From NCBI GenBank assembly GCA_001795455.1, contig MGPB01000021.1:310001-374000 (forward strand): a DNA stretch of 64,000 nt, written 5' to 3'. Shown piece by piece: positions 1 through 7,925 of this stretch. The position numbers and the translations under genes were made by a program. The DNA is from Curvibacter sp. GWA2_63_95. Lineage in GTDB: Bacteria > Pseudomonadota > Gammaproteobacteria > Burkholderiales > Burkholderiaceae_C. Each line of letters starts with the position of its first letter. Within the stretch, counting starts at the first letter, position 1. The notes under the pieces were generated by a model that saw nothing but the letters and a program-made list of their open reading frames with translations, searched no databases and was not told the origin of the DNA.

Positions 1-1
1 G

Positions 2-289
2 GGGGAAATGGCAAAGAAGATCTCATGCGCAGCCTTTGATGTTGCGTTGCGTATTGTGAACAACAACGACTCAGGGTTCATCATTCATGACGGCGTTATT
101 GACAATGCGGATAGGAACATCAAGAAGAAGTTCATCGAGGCGATGAAGAAGAGGTCCAACCAATTCGACTTCCAATACATCATGACTGCCATAAGTGACG
201 ATTTGCCGGAGTCCGTTGCGGAGGACGACATCGTAATTGTCCTCAGCGATAAGTCTGAGAAAGAACTACTTCTTGGCAGGAGTTTCTAA
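2..289 (+). CDS. DUF2326-like protein, C-terminal fragment (5' end outside window)
   Basis: The frame is open to the window edge, so this is the tail of a longer gene; an internal ATG at 8 has no clear ribosome site. The visible residues resemble the C-terminus of DUF2326 proteins: a Ser-Cys-Ala-Ala-Phe-Asp segment, then a hydrophobic Walker-B-like strand with His-Asp-Gly (FIIHDGVID), then a QYI...SDDLPES segment. DUF2326 proteins are SMC/RecN-like coiled-coil ATPases found in accessory regions, some in ABC-three-component systems proposed to act in defence. Function here is inferred only from this short similarity. Confidence 0.5.
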   Translation, partial: GEMAKKISCAAFDVALRIVNNNDSGFIIHDGVIDNADRNIKKKFIEAMKKRSNQFDFQYIMTAISDDLPESVAEDDIVIVLSDKSEKELLLGRSF

Positions 290-665
290 TCCAAGTACCA
301 GCACCCACTGGGGGGTCAGGTAAACCCACCTCGGGTGAACTTGTAAGTTTCTGCTCCCGCCACATTTCGGCTGGTGACCGTACTCTGTTGGCAGTCCAGT
401 CCTGAATGTCCGCTGGCCGGCCACGAATACGAGTTGCCGGAAGACTGCTTTGGGTCGACTCCTGAGACAGGTCAGGGCCACAACTTATGGAGTTCGCAGA
501 TTAGGTTAGTGAAGCAGAAAGCGTGCGTACGGGCTAATGGAAACTTTCCGAGCGTTTTGAACGCGTCAGCAAAACCAGGGGTGATGACCAGTTCACATAT
601 GTGACTAGAAGCCGATCAGAAACCTGGCTAGGCCGACGCTACAGGGTACTTTGCCGATCCGATGT
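290..665. other. intergenic stretch without a supported gene
   Basis: Both strands carry only short open frames with no convincing ribosome site or recognisable protein. The stretch separates the plus-strand DUF2326 fragment from a convergent minus-strand gene. I see no strong terminator or repeat in it. Confidence 0.4.
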
Positions 666-1358
666 TTAATCGAAGTTCATGCCGCCAGATGAATCGAGTT
701 CATCATATGGATTGCACTGGCGCGGAGGGGCAATTTGTTGGATAGAGGTCAGCTCGGATTGGGTCAGGAGTCGTCTTCCGATTCGATTAAAGCCAAACTC
801 GACCTTGACAGGCACACCCCATCCGACAGGAGAGGTCGAATCCTTAGCAACGCAGATTTCCCCCTGCAAGGTGACATAAATATCTTGCGGAAGTTGCTCT
901 CCAACATCGACGAATGCTGGCTCAACATGGTTTGCTTCGCTGAGGAGTTGCCGGAACACTTCCACAGTACCGTAAGGCCTCGAAAGCGCGTCAATCTGGT
1001 GGTGCTGACCATCGAAAAACTCGTACCTTGCCCTCCAGTAAACATTTTGAAGGTGCTGACAAATTTCCAAGTCGCCCACAACCTGCTTCTCTGAGATCTC
1101 GCTGATGAGAAGATCCCAGTGCTTTCTGTTCATCTCTATGCCAAATGTCTGAGCACGAAGCATGGCGGCTTCCGGCACCATCACAGCGTAGGCTGCCTGG
1201 CCGTCAAATGCCGAGGCATCGGACATCGAGAAAGAAGAGTAGGTCTTGTGCCCCAAAGCAGCAGCAAGTAACTGCTGAGTCTGACCTAGTGATATCTCTG
1301 GGAAAAAGGTCAACAGCTTAGCGTGTGCGACCTTGGCGCATTTTTTGAATCGTGACAT
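666..1358 (-). CDS. hypothetical protein, island-encoded
   Basis: This is a 230-residue protein I cannot assign. The first 45 residues are basic and contain a Leu-Ala-Ala-Ala-Leu-Gly-His-Lys-Thr-Tyr segment of the kind found at the N-terminus of small plasmid and island proteins. The remainder is mixed acidic and hydrophobic with no membrane segment or signal peptide. It is convergent with the DUF2326 fragment, and about 480 bases separate it from the next gene. The start at 1358 is the first ATG of the frame. A soluble cytoplasmic accessory protein is all that can be said. Confidence 0.6.
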   Translation of the reverse strand: MSRFKKCAKVAHAKLLTFFPEISLGQTQQLLAAALGHKTYSSFSMSDASAFDGQAAYAVMVPEAAMLRAQTFGIEMNRKHWDLLISEISEKQVVGDLEICQHLQNVYWRARYEFFDGQHHQIDALSRPYGTVEVFRQLLSEANHVEPAFVDVGEQLPQDIYVTLQGEICVAKDSTSPVGWGVPVKVEFGFNRIGRRLLTQSELTSIQQIAPPRQCNPYDELDSSGGMNFD

Positions 1359-1838
1359 GGTGTGCTCTTTGAAAAGAAACGAGCCTTGGACGCTTATTGG
1401 CTCGCATCAAGAATCACCGCATGGATCCAAGAAACGTTGAAATAAAGCAAACGAAAACAAACCTTCTTTAAGTCGTCCAAAACTTCGGTGAGGTAACCTT
1501 GTCATAACTTTAGCACACGGAAACCGTGAACTGAAATCACGACGGCTGTTCCTAAAAAATCTCAGTCACATATACCTTTCCTGACTGATAGCAGGGAATT
1601 GCTCCAAAGTCCCCTGGTCCAACTGTTCTCGTTCCGTCATGTCGATTCAGCACATGACATCCAGGCCTGCGTTCTGCAGGCCTGATCCTTCGCTCCATTC
1701 CCCGCTGTAGTCACACCAGACCGCTCAACACCTCGTTGAGCGGTTCTGGGCTTTGTGCCGCACTTTTCCATGCCTGTCCCTTTTGGGATGGCAGGGAGGC
1801 GTGCGTCTGTCCTTTCCTCTTTTCACGAAAGCATCCCA
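1359..1838. other. 480-base intergenic region with structured DNA
   Basis: No gene is supported here. The left half (1359-1600) is A+T-richer and probably holds the promoter of the minus-strand gene ending at 666. The right half contains three consecutive hairpins at 1636-1749, listed separately. Confidence 0.5.
1636..1749. repeat. three tandem inverted repeats (hairpins)
   Basis: Three stem-loops follow one another. At 1636-1658, GTCATGT pairs with ACATGAC (7 bp, 9-nt loop). At 1662-1684, CAGGCCTGC pairs with GCAGGCCTG (9 bp, 5-nt loop). At 1716-1749, CCAGACCGCTCAAC pairs with GTTGAGCGG and TTCTGG with a single bulged T (about 14 bp, 5-nt loop). They lie 90-200 bases before the zinc-ribbon gene. 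None is followed by a run of T, so a simple terminator is not obvious. A structured leader, a single-strand origin or an oriT-like site are the alternatives. Confidence 0.55.
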
Positions 1839-2168
1839 ATGTGTATTCAATGCCCTCAATGTGGTTCCACCCGAATCACCACCCGAGACCTCGGTAAAAA
1901 AGTCGGTGGCGCCACTGGTGTCATTGCAGGCGGCGTTACCGGCTGGACCAGTGCAGTTACTGGCGCCCGTATCGGTACGACCGTTGGTTTGATGGGTGGC
2001 CCTGCAGTTATTGCATTGGGTTGCGTGGCCGGCGCTTTGGTTGGCGGCCTTGTCGGTGCCGCTACGGGCGGCGTCGCTGGCGCCAAGATCGGCTCGGTAC
2101 TGGACCAGCGAGTGTTGGACAACCTGGAGTGTGTGGTTTGCGAGCACGTCTTCAGCGCCCCCGAATAA
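1839..2168 (+). CDS. zinc-ribbon / glycine-zipper small membrane protein
   Basis: The 109-residue protein begins with a CPQC pair and ends with a CVVC pair, which together could bind one zinc ion. Between them lies a long Gly/Ala/Val-rich region with glycine-zipper spacing (residues about 20-85), likely one or two membrane helices. I chose ATG 1839 because the first Cys pair follows at once; an upstream ATG at 1755 would add 28 residues without homology-like character. Proteins of this make-up are common in integrative elements, but their role is unknown. Confidence 0.6.
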   Translation: MCIQCPQCGSTRITTRDLGKKVGGATGVIAGGVTGWTSAVTGARIGTTVGLMGGPAVIALGCVAGALVGGLVGAATGGVAGAKIGSVLDQRVLDNLECVVCEHVFSAPE

Positions 2169-2291
2169 GCCACCAATAACCCGACCTCAGCGCATTCCCG
2201 CCATAGCAGTCGATTGATCCGTCTGCGTCTTTGATTCCCCGGCCTCATTTATGCGGCCATCCCCATTCCCCCCATTCACAAGGAGCCCCTC

Positions 2292-3263
2292 ATGGCACAC
2301 CAAGTTCAAACCATGGCTTACGTCGGCCAAACGCCCTGGCATTCCCTCGGCAACGCACTCCCACCCAAGCAGTCGATTGATGTCTGGGCCAAAGAAGCCG
2401 GCATGGATTGGCAGATCTGTTCCAGCCCCGTCCGCTACATGACAGAGCAAGCCGGTTCTCTGGGCTCGATCATGAGCTTCGATGACCAGAAAGTCCTCTA
2501 CCGCAGCGACACCAAAGCCCCTCTGTCCGTAGTGTCCGACCGCTACCAGGTGGTGCAGCCCCGCGAAGTCCTGGAGTTCTACCGAGACCTGACAGAAATC
2601 TCTGGCTTCGAGCTGGAAACAGCAGGTGTTTTGAAGGCTGGTAAAAAGTTCTGGGCCTTGGCCAAGACCGGTAAAGAAAGCACCCTCAAAGGCAAAGACA
2701 AGGTCAACGGCTACATCCTCCTGGCTACCAGCTGCGATGGCACTCTGGCCACCACCGCAACCCTTACCTCTATCCGCGTCGTCTGCAACAACACCCTGAC
2801 GGTCGCCCTCAACGGTGCCGCCAGTGCCGTCAAAGTCCCCCACAGCACCAGCTTCGATGGACAGGCCGTCAAGAAGCAACTCGGTATCGCCGTGTCGCAC
2901 TGGGATGGTTTCATGTACCGCATGAAGACCCTCTCCGAGCGGAAAGTGAAGTCTCACGAAAGCTTGAACTACTTCCTCAACGTCCTGTGCCATACCGACC
3001 AACAGCCCAGCTCCAACAAGTCGGGCTTGGTCAATGAACGTGCATTGAAGCGGGTGCAGGAGCTTTACGACGGGGCAGGGAAGGGCGCAACCCTGGACTC
3101 TGCTGCTGGTACTGCTTGGGGACTGCTCAATGCGGTCACCGAGTACGTGGACCACGAACGCCGCGCAAGAAGCACGGACTACCGCCTGGACTCCGCCTGG
3201 TTTGGCCAAGGTGCTGCTCTCAAAGCACGCGCCCTGGACCACGCCATGCAGCTGGTGGCCTGA
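2292..3263 (+). CDS. DUF932 / phage-plasmid-like protein (TIGR03299 type)
   Basis: The 323-residue protein carries the DUF932 signature from its N-terminus (TPWHSLGN, then a region around FDDQKVLYRSDTKAPLSVVSDRYQVVQP). DUF932 proteins are widespread on conjugative plasmids and integrative elements next to recombination genes; their biochemical role is not established. The start has a clear AAGGAG site a few bases upstream. Forty-five bases later comes the YqaJ exonuclease gene and then the Gp3-like gene, the standard order in the backbone of several integrative conjugative element families. This supports an island rather than core chromosome. Confidence 0.85.
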   Translation: MAHQVQTMAYVGQTPWHSLGNALPPKQSIDVWAKEAGMDWQICSSPVRYMTEQAGSLGSIMSFDDQKVLYRSDTKAPLSVVSDRYQVVQPREVLEFYRDLTEISGFELETAGVLKAGKKFWALAKTGKESTLKGKDKVNGYILLATSCDGTLATTATLTSIRVVCNNTLTVALNGAASAVKVPHSTSFDGQAVKKQLGIAVSHWDGFMYRMKTLSERKVKSHESLNYFLNVLCHTDQQPSSNKSGLVNERALKRVQELYDGAGKGATLDSAAGTAWGLLNAVTEYVDHERRARSTDYRLDSAWFGQGAALKARALDHAMQLVA

Positions 3264-3308
3264 CCGTAGCTCCAAACCTCCTTCATTCCCACAACCTAAA
3301 GGAAGCTC

Positions 3309-4319
3309 ATGTCCAAAGCCCTAGCCCTGGACCGGGAGGCCCGGCCACGCCCAGCCCTCAAGCTGGTGAAAACAAATGACCTCAGCCGAGAAGACTGGCT
3401 CTCGGTTCGTAGAAACGGCATCGGTAGCTCCGATGCCGCCGCTGCCGTGGGTCTGAACCCCTACAAGTCACAGCTCGCCCTCTGGATGGAGAAAACCGGT
3501 CGTGATGACCTCTTTGCCCCCATCGACGTCAACGATGAGTCCACCCCGGTCTATTGGGGCACTCTGTTGGAGCCCATCGTGGCCGCGTCCTACGTCAAAC
3601 GCACAGGCAACCGTGTCCGCAAGGTCAATGCTGTCCTGCAGCACCCAGACCATCCTTTTTTGCTGGCCAACCTGGACCGAGAAATCATTGGGGTTCCCGA
3701 AGTCCAGATTCTGGAGTGCAAAACAGCCGGAGTCCAAGGTGCCCGTCTCTGGAAAGACGGTGTGCCGGAATACGTCGTTCTGCAGGTACAACACCAGCTT
3801 GCTGTCACCGGCAAACGGGCAGCCGACGTCGCTGTCCTTATCGGCGGCCAGGAACTGCAGATCCACCGCATCAAACGGGACGACCTGTTGATCGAACGCC
3901 TGATCCAGCTGGAAGAAGTGTTCTGGGGCTATGTCCAGTCGGATGTAGCACCACCGGTTGATGGATCTGACTCTGCGGACCAAGCGCTTCGGCGTCTGTA
4001 CCCCAACGATGTCGGATCAACCGTGGACTTCAGCCAGGACCTGGAAATGTCAGCCGCCTTCTCTGACCTGGTGGCAGTTCGACAGACCCTGGATACCCAA
4101 ACCAAGCTGGAAGCGCTGCTCAAACAGCGTATCCAGCAACGGATGGGAGAGGCCTCCAAAGCGGTGTTTGAAACCGGCGATGTCACTTGGAGACGTTGCA
4201 AGGACGGGGTGGAGATCGACCTCACCAAGATCCTCACCGACCACCCGGACTACCAAGAGACCTACGCCATACCCAGACCCGGCAGCAGACGGTTTCTGGT
4301 CAATGTGGCCAAGGATTGA
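3309..4319 (+). CDS. YqaJ-type viral recombinase (exonuclease)
   Basis: The 336-residue protein matches the YqaJ/lambda-exonuclease nuclease fold. It has WLSVRRNGIGSSDAAAAVGL near residues 30-50 and GTLLEPIVAASYVKRTG near 80-95 (the catalytic Glu). Further on come DRE (about 120), LECKTA (about 130, the catalytic Glu-x-Lys) and VLQVQHQLAVTG (about 155). This family resects DNA ends for single-strand annealing recombination. The start has a good AAAGGAAG site. It lies between the DUF932 gene and the Gp3-like gene, and a strong terminator follows at 4383. Confidence 0.85.
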   Translation: MSKALALDREARPRPALKLVKTNDLSREDWLSVRRNGIGSSDAAAAVGLNPYKSQLALWMEKTGRDDLFAPIDVNDESTPVYWGTLLEPIVAASYVKRTGNRVRKVNAVLQHPDHPFLLANLDREIIGVPEVQILECKTAGVQGARLWKDGVPEYVVLQVQHQLAVTGKRAADVAVLIGGQELQIHRIKRDDLLIERLIQLEEVFWGYVQSDVAPPVDGSDSADQALRRLYPNDVGSTVDFSQDLEMSAAFSDLVAVRQTLDTQTKLEALLKQRIQQRMGEASKAVFETGDVTWRRCKDGVEIDLTKILTDHPDYQETYAIPRPGSRRFLVNVAKD

Positions 4320-4382
4320 TGGAGCCATCCAGACAATCCAGGCAACATAGTCCGACAGCTACCCTTTTACTTCAACCCCACA

Positions 4383-4422
4383 AGCCCCACCCCGGATGGA
4401 CCGGAGTGGGGCTCATTTTTTT
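4383..4422 (+). terminator. Rho-independent terminator after the exonuclease gene
   Basis: An AGCCCCA stem continues inward through CCCCGG with one mismatch and closes on CCGGAG and TGGGGCT, with a 5-nt loop (4383-4413). A run of seven T follows at 4416-4422. It separates the YqaJ gene from the next gene. Confidence 0.8.
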
Positions 4423-4447
4423 GCTCATCTACAAGGAAGAAACGATC

Positions 4448-5389
4448 ATGCTCAAAGGATTGGCCATTACACCCCCCATCGTGGGACGCATCTCCATCGG
4501 CAAAGTTGTCGAGAAAGGCGGACGTCGACTCCCTGAAAAAGACGATGAGTTCACCATCACCACCCAAGTCCAGACCAAAGACGGCTGGATGCTGCACCCC
4601 CTCAACCTTAGTCTGCGCAAAGATGGCAATGCCAGTAACAAACTGCGATCCATTCCGGTGCGTGTGATGTTCAATGACCCAGACCTGAACCTGCGGGCCA
4701 GCTACCACTACTTTGATCGGCAGACTGGGCGGCCGCTGTGTGTAGGCAATGGTGAACATTGCAAACGCTCTACGGTGGACGGTATCCAGGAACTGCCATG
4801 CCCCGGGCCGGATGGTTGTCAAATGGGGCAGGGAGGACTGTGCAAGCCCTATGGACGTTTGAACGTGCTCATTGGGGATGAGGATGAGCTGGGTTCGTTC
4901 ATCTTCCGCACCACGGGGCACAACTCCATTCGTACCTTGGCTGCGAGGCTGAAGTACTTCCATGCCATCTCCGGTGGAAGGCTGGCAACGCTCCCTATGG
5001 AGCTCAAGCTGCGGGGGAAGTCCACTACCCAATCACACCGGGCGCCGATCTACTACGTGGATCTGACGATCCGGGCGGGGATGGGCATGGCTGAGGCAGT
5101 GACAGAGGCCAGGCGGTTGGATGAAGCTCGCCAGGCTGCGGGGATAGACCAACAAGGCTTAGATGATGCGGCGCGCCTAGGCTTTGCAGCTGGTGCGTTT
5201 GAAGAGTCTGCGGAGGAGGGTGGGGCGGTGGTGGAGGAGTTCTATCCACCGGCGGACACAGAAGGGGGAGAAGGTGCAGAGGGGGCGCAGGGTACGACAG
5301 TGCGGTCTGGTGAGCCTTCTTTGAGCCAGAAGTTGGATCACAAAGCGCAGAACAGTGTCAGGGTTCGCCCTGCGAAGTCGCTTACTTAG
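4448..5389 (+). CDS. Gp3-like / recombination-directionality-type protein ('hydrolase or metal-binding protein')
   Basis: The 313-residue protein starts at ATG 4448 with an AAGGAAG site; the open frame extends upstream over the exonuclease gene but without coding character. It holds a cluster of Cys and His residues (GNGEHCKRST, ELPCPGPDGCQMGQGGLCKPYG) around residues 100-140 that probably binds a metal. It also has an IRTLAARLKYFHAISGG segment near 160-175 typical of the phage Gp3-like family. Members in integrative elements accompany DUF932 and YqaJ genes, as here. The last 60 residues are acidic and Gly-rich, probably disordered. Confidence 0.7.
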   Translation: MLKGLAITPPIVGRISIGKVVEKGGRRLPEKDDEFTITTQVQTKDGWMLHPLNLSLRKDGNASNKLRSIPVRVMFNDPDLNLRASYHYFDRQTGRPLCVGNGEHCKRSTVDGIQELPCPGPDGCQMGQGGLCKPYGRLNVLIGDEDELGSFIFRTTGHNSIRTLAARLKYFHAISGGRLATLPMELKLRGKSTTQSHRAPIYYVDLTIRAGMGMAEAVTEARRLDEARQAAGIDQQGLDDAARLGFAAGAFEESAEEGGAVVEEFYPPADTEGGEGAEGAQGTTVRSGEPSLSQKLDHKAQNSVRVRPAKSLT

Positions 5390-5648
5390 GCTTTTTGACC
5401 ACTCGCTCCTCGGGCTGGAGCATGCGCCAGAGATCCTGGCCTACGGCTTCAGCCAGTTTTTCCATATTGTCGACGGAGATGTTGCGCTCCCCACGCTCAA
5501 CCTGGCCGATGTAGGTTCGGTGCAGATCGGCTTGGTCTGCCAGCTCTTCTTGAGACAAGGCTATTTCCACCCTGGCTGCGCGAAGGCGCTGGCCAAACAA
5601 GGCTTTAGCGGGTAAAGATTTGGGAACAGGGGGCTTGGTTGCTGGCAC
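5382..5648 (-). CDS. small XRE-family transcriptional regulator
   Basis: This 88-residue protein is essentially one helix-turn-helix domain (residues 17-75): FGQRLRAARVEIALSQEELADQADLHRTYIGQVERGERNIS. It is convergent with the Gp3-like gene and overlaps its end by 8 bases. It is divergent from the hypothetical gene at 5767. A 14-base dyad lies in the divergent promoter region at 5695. It is probably a repressor of one or both divergent promoters, as in many integrative elements. Confidence 0.8.
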   Translation of the reverse strand: MPATKPPVPKSLPAKALFGQRLRAARVEIALSQEELADQADLHRTYIGQVERGERNISVDNMEKLAEAVGQDLWRMLQPEERVVKKPK

Positions 5649-5694
5649 CCCAAGAGCGTCCTGTTTAGATGATTTTAGGTCTACAGAATCTAAG

Positions 5695-5708
5695 TAGCAT
5701 TCATGCTA
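5695..5708. promoter_or_regulatory. candidate operator between XRE regulator and divergent gene
   Basis: TAGCAT-TC-ATGCTA is a perfect 6-bp inverted repeat with a 2-base spacer. It lies in the 118-base divergent region between the regulator start (5648) and the gene at 5767. A dyad of this size fits an XRE-family dimer. Binding is inferred. Confidence 0.45.
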
Positions 5709-5766
5709 AAGTGAGTTTGAGTGATCACACGCGGGATCGCGCTTCAACCTAAAGGAACTGAAAACC

Positions 5767-6114
5767 ATGGACTACTCTGTGTACTCGATCAACAGCGTCT
5801 CTAACGAAAAAGTCGCTGAGCTCATTGATCAGCGCAAGTCCTTTGTATTGGAGGACGTGGGGAGGCTGAACATGACTGAGGCGGTTGCGACCTTGGAGAA
5901 GGTCATTGAGTCAAAAGGCCTGAAGTGCCGGGTCTATACCAAAGGGCGTATGGCCACGATGGCTGCGGCGGCGATCCCGATTTCACCAACGGTGATTGGG
6001 GGATGGGCTGCGGGAATCGCGATGGGTATTCATAACTTGGCGACCTGGAATCCGGACTACGAGATCGCAAAAAACGCGGTCACGGGGACTTTGACGATTG
6101 ATTACAAGCGCTAG
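5767..6114 (+). CDS. hypothetical protein with a hydrophobic C-terminal half
   Basis: The 115-residue protein has a strong AAAGGA site upstream. Residues 1-65 look soluble (alternating charged helices). Residues about 66-90 (Ala/Ile/Gly-rich, MATMAAAAIPISPTVIGGWA) could form one membrane segment. I recognise no family. It is divergent from the small XRE gene, so it may be under its control. Confidence 0.6.
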   Translation: MDYSVYSINSVSNEKVAELIDQRKSFVLEDVGRLNMTEAVATLEKVIESKGLKCRVYTKGRMATMAAAAIPISPTVIGGWAAGIAMGIHNLATWNPDYEIAKNAVTGTLTIDYKR

Positions 6115-6291
6115 GAATTGAGAGGGGGAGGGGCATAAGTACCCAGTGCTTCTTGCTGTTGTTGTGATCTCAAACAGTCCCCAATGATCGCATGTTAGCC
6201 TGCCAGCGCCAACTAGGTCGCTCTTCGCATCAGCCTGTTTTGTATACGGATGATGCAGGTTTGTCGTGTTGTTATTGAATCCCTTCGAGGT

Positions 6292-6903
6292 CTACCTGCG
6301 CCGGCCGCTCGCACGTCGGTTCGGCGCTCCTTCAGGCTCCAAGTGGTCAAGTGGAGCGGATAGCGATTCTATTGATCGAGCCATGATGCCAGCTGAATCG
6401 TCAACCGAGTTGGGAGGCGTTGCACCAGCCGCCAATTTGTCTTGGTTTCGTTTCACGTGATACTTCCGTAGCGATGTAGATATCTTTATCCTTGTGCTGA
6501 GAGACACACTATGCCCTGTGAGGGCGTGACTGATCTTCTGCTTAGTTTCAGGGGAAAGAGGAATGCCAGATATTTCCTGAACACGCTTCCAAGTACCAGT
6601 GTCTTTGTTGATTTGCCGATCAAGTGCCACCCAGTCTAGCTTTTTCACTTCTTCAAGAATTGTGTTTAGCTCAGTGACCGCAGGTGTCACCCTATTTGGG
6701 GCCGTATTTTTTTTGTGTTTCATAAACAGTCTTTTGAGAGCATGCAAGGCAACATGAAGAATTTGATCTGATCTTAGTTTTACTAAGAGTTTTGCGTGCG
6801 CACGCCAAGCAACCAAGTTAGTGGATTTGCACATTGACAAACCCACTAAATCGAAAACATATTGGGATGTACTTTTCCATAGTGGCCTGTATCCCGGCTC
6901 CAA
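6292..6903 (-). CDS. protein with NUMOD3-like repeats, unknown function
   Basis: This 203-residue frame ends in a very basic tail. Around residues 130-165 it contains SPETKQKISHALTG followed by SLSTRIKISTSLRKYH. This double ST-KISxxL pattern is the NUMOD3 nuclease-associated DNA-binding module usually attached to GIY-YIG or HNH homing endonucleases. No nuclease domain is visible. The true start is uncertain; an internal ATG at 6723 would give a shorter protein beginning MKHKK. It could be a stranded DNA-binding piece of a homing endonuclease or a stand-alone DNA-binding protein. Confidence 0.45.
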   Translation of the reverse strand: MEPGYRPLWKSTSQYVFDLVGLSMCKSTNLVAWRAHAKLLVKLRSDQILHVALHALKRLFMKHKKNTAPNRVTPAVTELNTILEEVKKLDWVALDRQINKDTGTWKRVQEISGIPLSPETKQKISHALTGHSVSLSTRIKISTSLRKYHVKRNQDKLAAGATPPNSVDDSAGIMARSIESLSAPLDHLEPEGAPNRRASGRRR

Positions 6904-7024
6904 AAGAGCTTAGCCTGACAAGGGTATTTTTTGTGATTGCTTGAAATGCCCAGCGTTCACCTTCGATCGAGAGTGCCAGCCTTGGGTATGATGCCGCTCA
7001 TTGTTAGCAGTATCTCTCGGCGCT

Positions 7025-7345
7025 TCATACCGCCCCTTTGGAACAACCGCAGCCACCATCACCATTGCTGTCTGGGATGGAGCAAGCAGCCCGGCTTTGG
7101 GCAGTTGCTGCCTGCTTGCGGCGCTGCCCCACATACCAAACACTCACCCCAGCAGCAGCCGCCAAGCTGATGGCTACTGCAACGGCGATTCCGGTCGGCC
7201 CTTGGAAAAATTGGTCAATGGCCAGGATAGACAGGCCGGAGACCGACAACGCACCAATGATCGGGATCGCCAGGGGAATCGCACAACATGCTGCGCACGC
7301 ACCCACGACACCCAACGTGGTCAACCCTACTTTTTTCATAGTCAT
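7025..7345 (-). CDS. small Cys-rich membrane protein, MerT/MerC-like metal transport candidate
   Basis: The 106-residue protein has a first hydrophobic helix carrying CAACCAIP (residues about 17-24), comparable with the Cys pair in the first helix of mercuric transporters. A second helix lies near residues 50-70. The C-terminal tail has further cysteines (CSIP, CGCS). It is divergent from a MerR-type regulator across a dyad promoter with 19-base spacing. Import or handling of a soft metal ion is likely, but the sequence is too divergent from MerT, MerC or MerF for a firm name. Confidence 0.6.
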   Translation of the reverse strand: MTMKKVGLTTLGVVGACAACCAIPLAIPIIGALSVSGLSILAIDQFFQGPTGIAVAVAISLAAAAGVSVWYVGQRRKQAATAQSRAACSIPDSNGDGGCGCSKGAV

Positions 7346-7390
7346 AGTCCATCCTCACAAAGCAGTCTCGGGACGATTCCCTTAAACTGC

Positions 7391-7421
7391 AATGTAGAAC
7401 CTCAAGTAACTTGAGATGCAA
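7391..7421 (-). promoter_or_regulatory. MerR-type promoter/operator for the small membrane protein
   Basis: On the minus strand a -35 TTGCAT (7421-7416) and -10 TACATT (7396-7391) are separated by 19 bases, the over-long spacing that MerR-family activators correct. Between them lies a perfect dyad CTCAAGT-A-ACTTGAG (7401-7415). The regulator gene starts at 7431 on the other side. Confidence 0.75.
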
Positions 7422-7430
7422 GGAGTTTCG

Positions 7431-7892
7431 GTGAAAGACCTTCCTGTCGCTGAGTACATAACGATTGGCGCGTTAGCCCAGAGCACCGGGGTGAGCGTGT
7501 CCGCCATCCGGTACTACGAAGAAATCGGCCTGATTTCAAAGGCCCACCGGCGGCCCAGTGGACACAGGGTGTACGGGCCAAAGGCACGCGAGGTAATGGC
7601 GGTCATACGCAGTTGCCGGGAATTTGGGTTTTCCGTCGAGCAAGTCCGAGAACTCGTGTCACTCTCAACGAACGCCCAACTCCCTTGCGACGAGACCCGT
7701 GAGGTCGCCCAGACTCACCTCAACGCCGTTAAGGCAAAACTCATGGAACTCCGCCAGTTGGAGAAGAACCTGACCAAGTTCATTCAATCTTGCACAGAGA
7801 ACTGCATTGGTGGCCCCGCGCCCCAATGCAACATTCTTGAGAACATTGGTTCCAGTAGCGCTCAGCCAGTTGCAGCCAAGGGCTGCTGCTAA
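7431..7892 (+). CDS. MerR-family metal-responsive regulator
   Basis: The 153-residue protein has the winged helix of MerR proteins (YITIGALAQSTGVSVSAIRYYEEIGLI, then RVYG) and a coiled-coil dimer helix near residues 85-120. A C-terminal cysteine group follows (CTENC, PQC, GCC at the end). I chose GTG 7431 because AAGGAG lies five bases upstream; the ATG at 7416 would overlap the operator. The cysteine spacing does not match SoxR, although the dyad core resembles a SoxR box. It is therefore probably a thiophilic-metal sensor controlling the divergent membrane protein. Confidence 0.8.
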   Translation: MKDLPVAEYITIGALAQSTGVSVSAIRYYEEIGLISKAHRRPSGHRVYGPKAREVMAVIRSCREFGFSVEQVRELVSLSTNAQLPCDETREVAQTHLNAVKAKLMELRQLEKNLTKFIQSCTENCIGGPAPQCNILENIGSSSAQPVAAKGCC

Positions 7893-7925
7893 ATAGCTAC
7901 TCATCCCAATCGGTCAATGCAGTCT

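Noticed and set aside
2187..3275. 362-codon minus-strand open frame
   Set aside because: It is opposite the DUF932 gene; no ribosome site and no protein-family character.
4187..4447. Upstream extension of the Gp3-like frame
   Set aside because: It overlaps the end of the exonuclease and a terminator; the ATG at 4448 has a good AAGGAAG site and begins the conserved protein.
6115..6291. Search for a gene or RNA between the hypothetical gene and the NUMOD3-like gene
   Set aside because: Only short frames without a start signal; no hairpin with a T run was visible.
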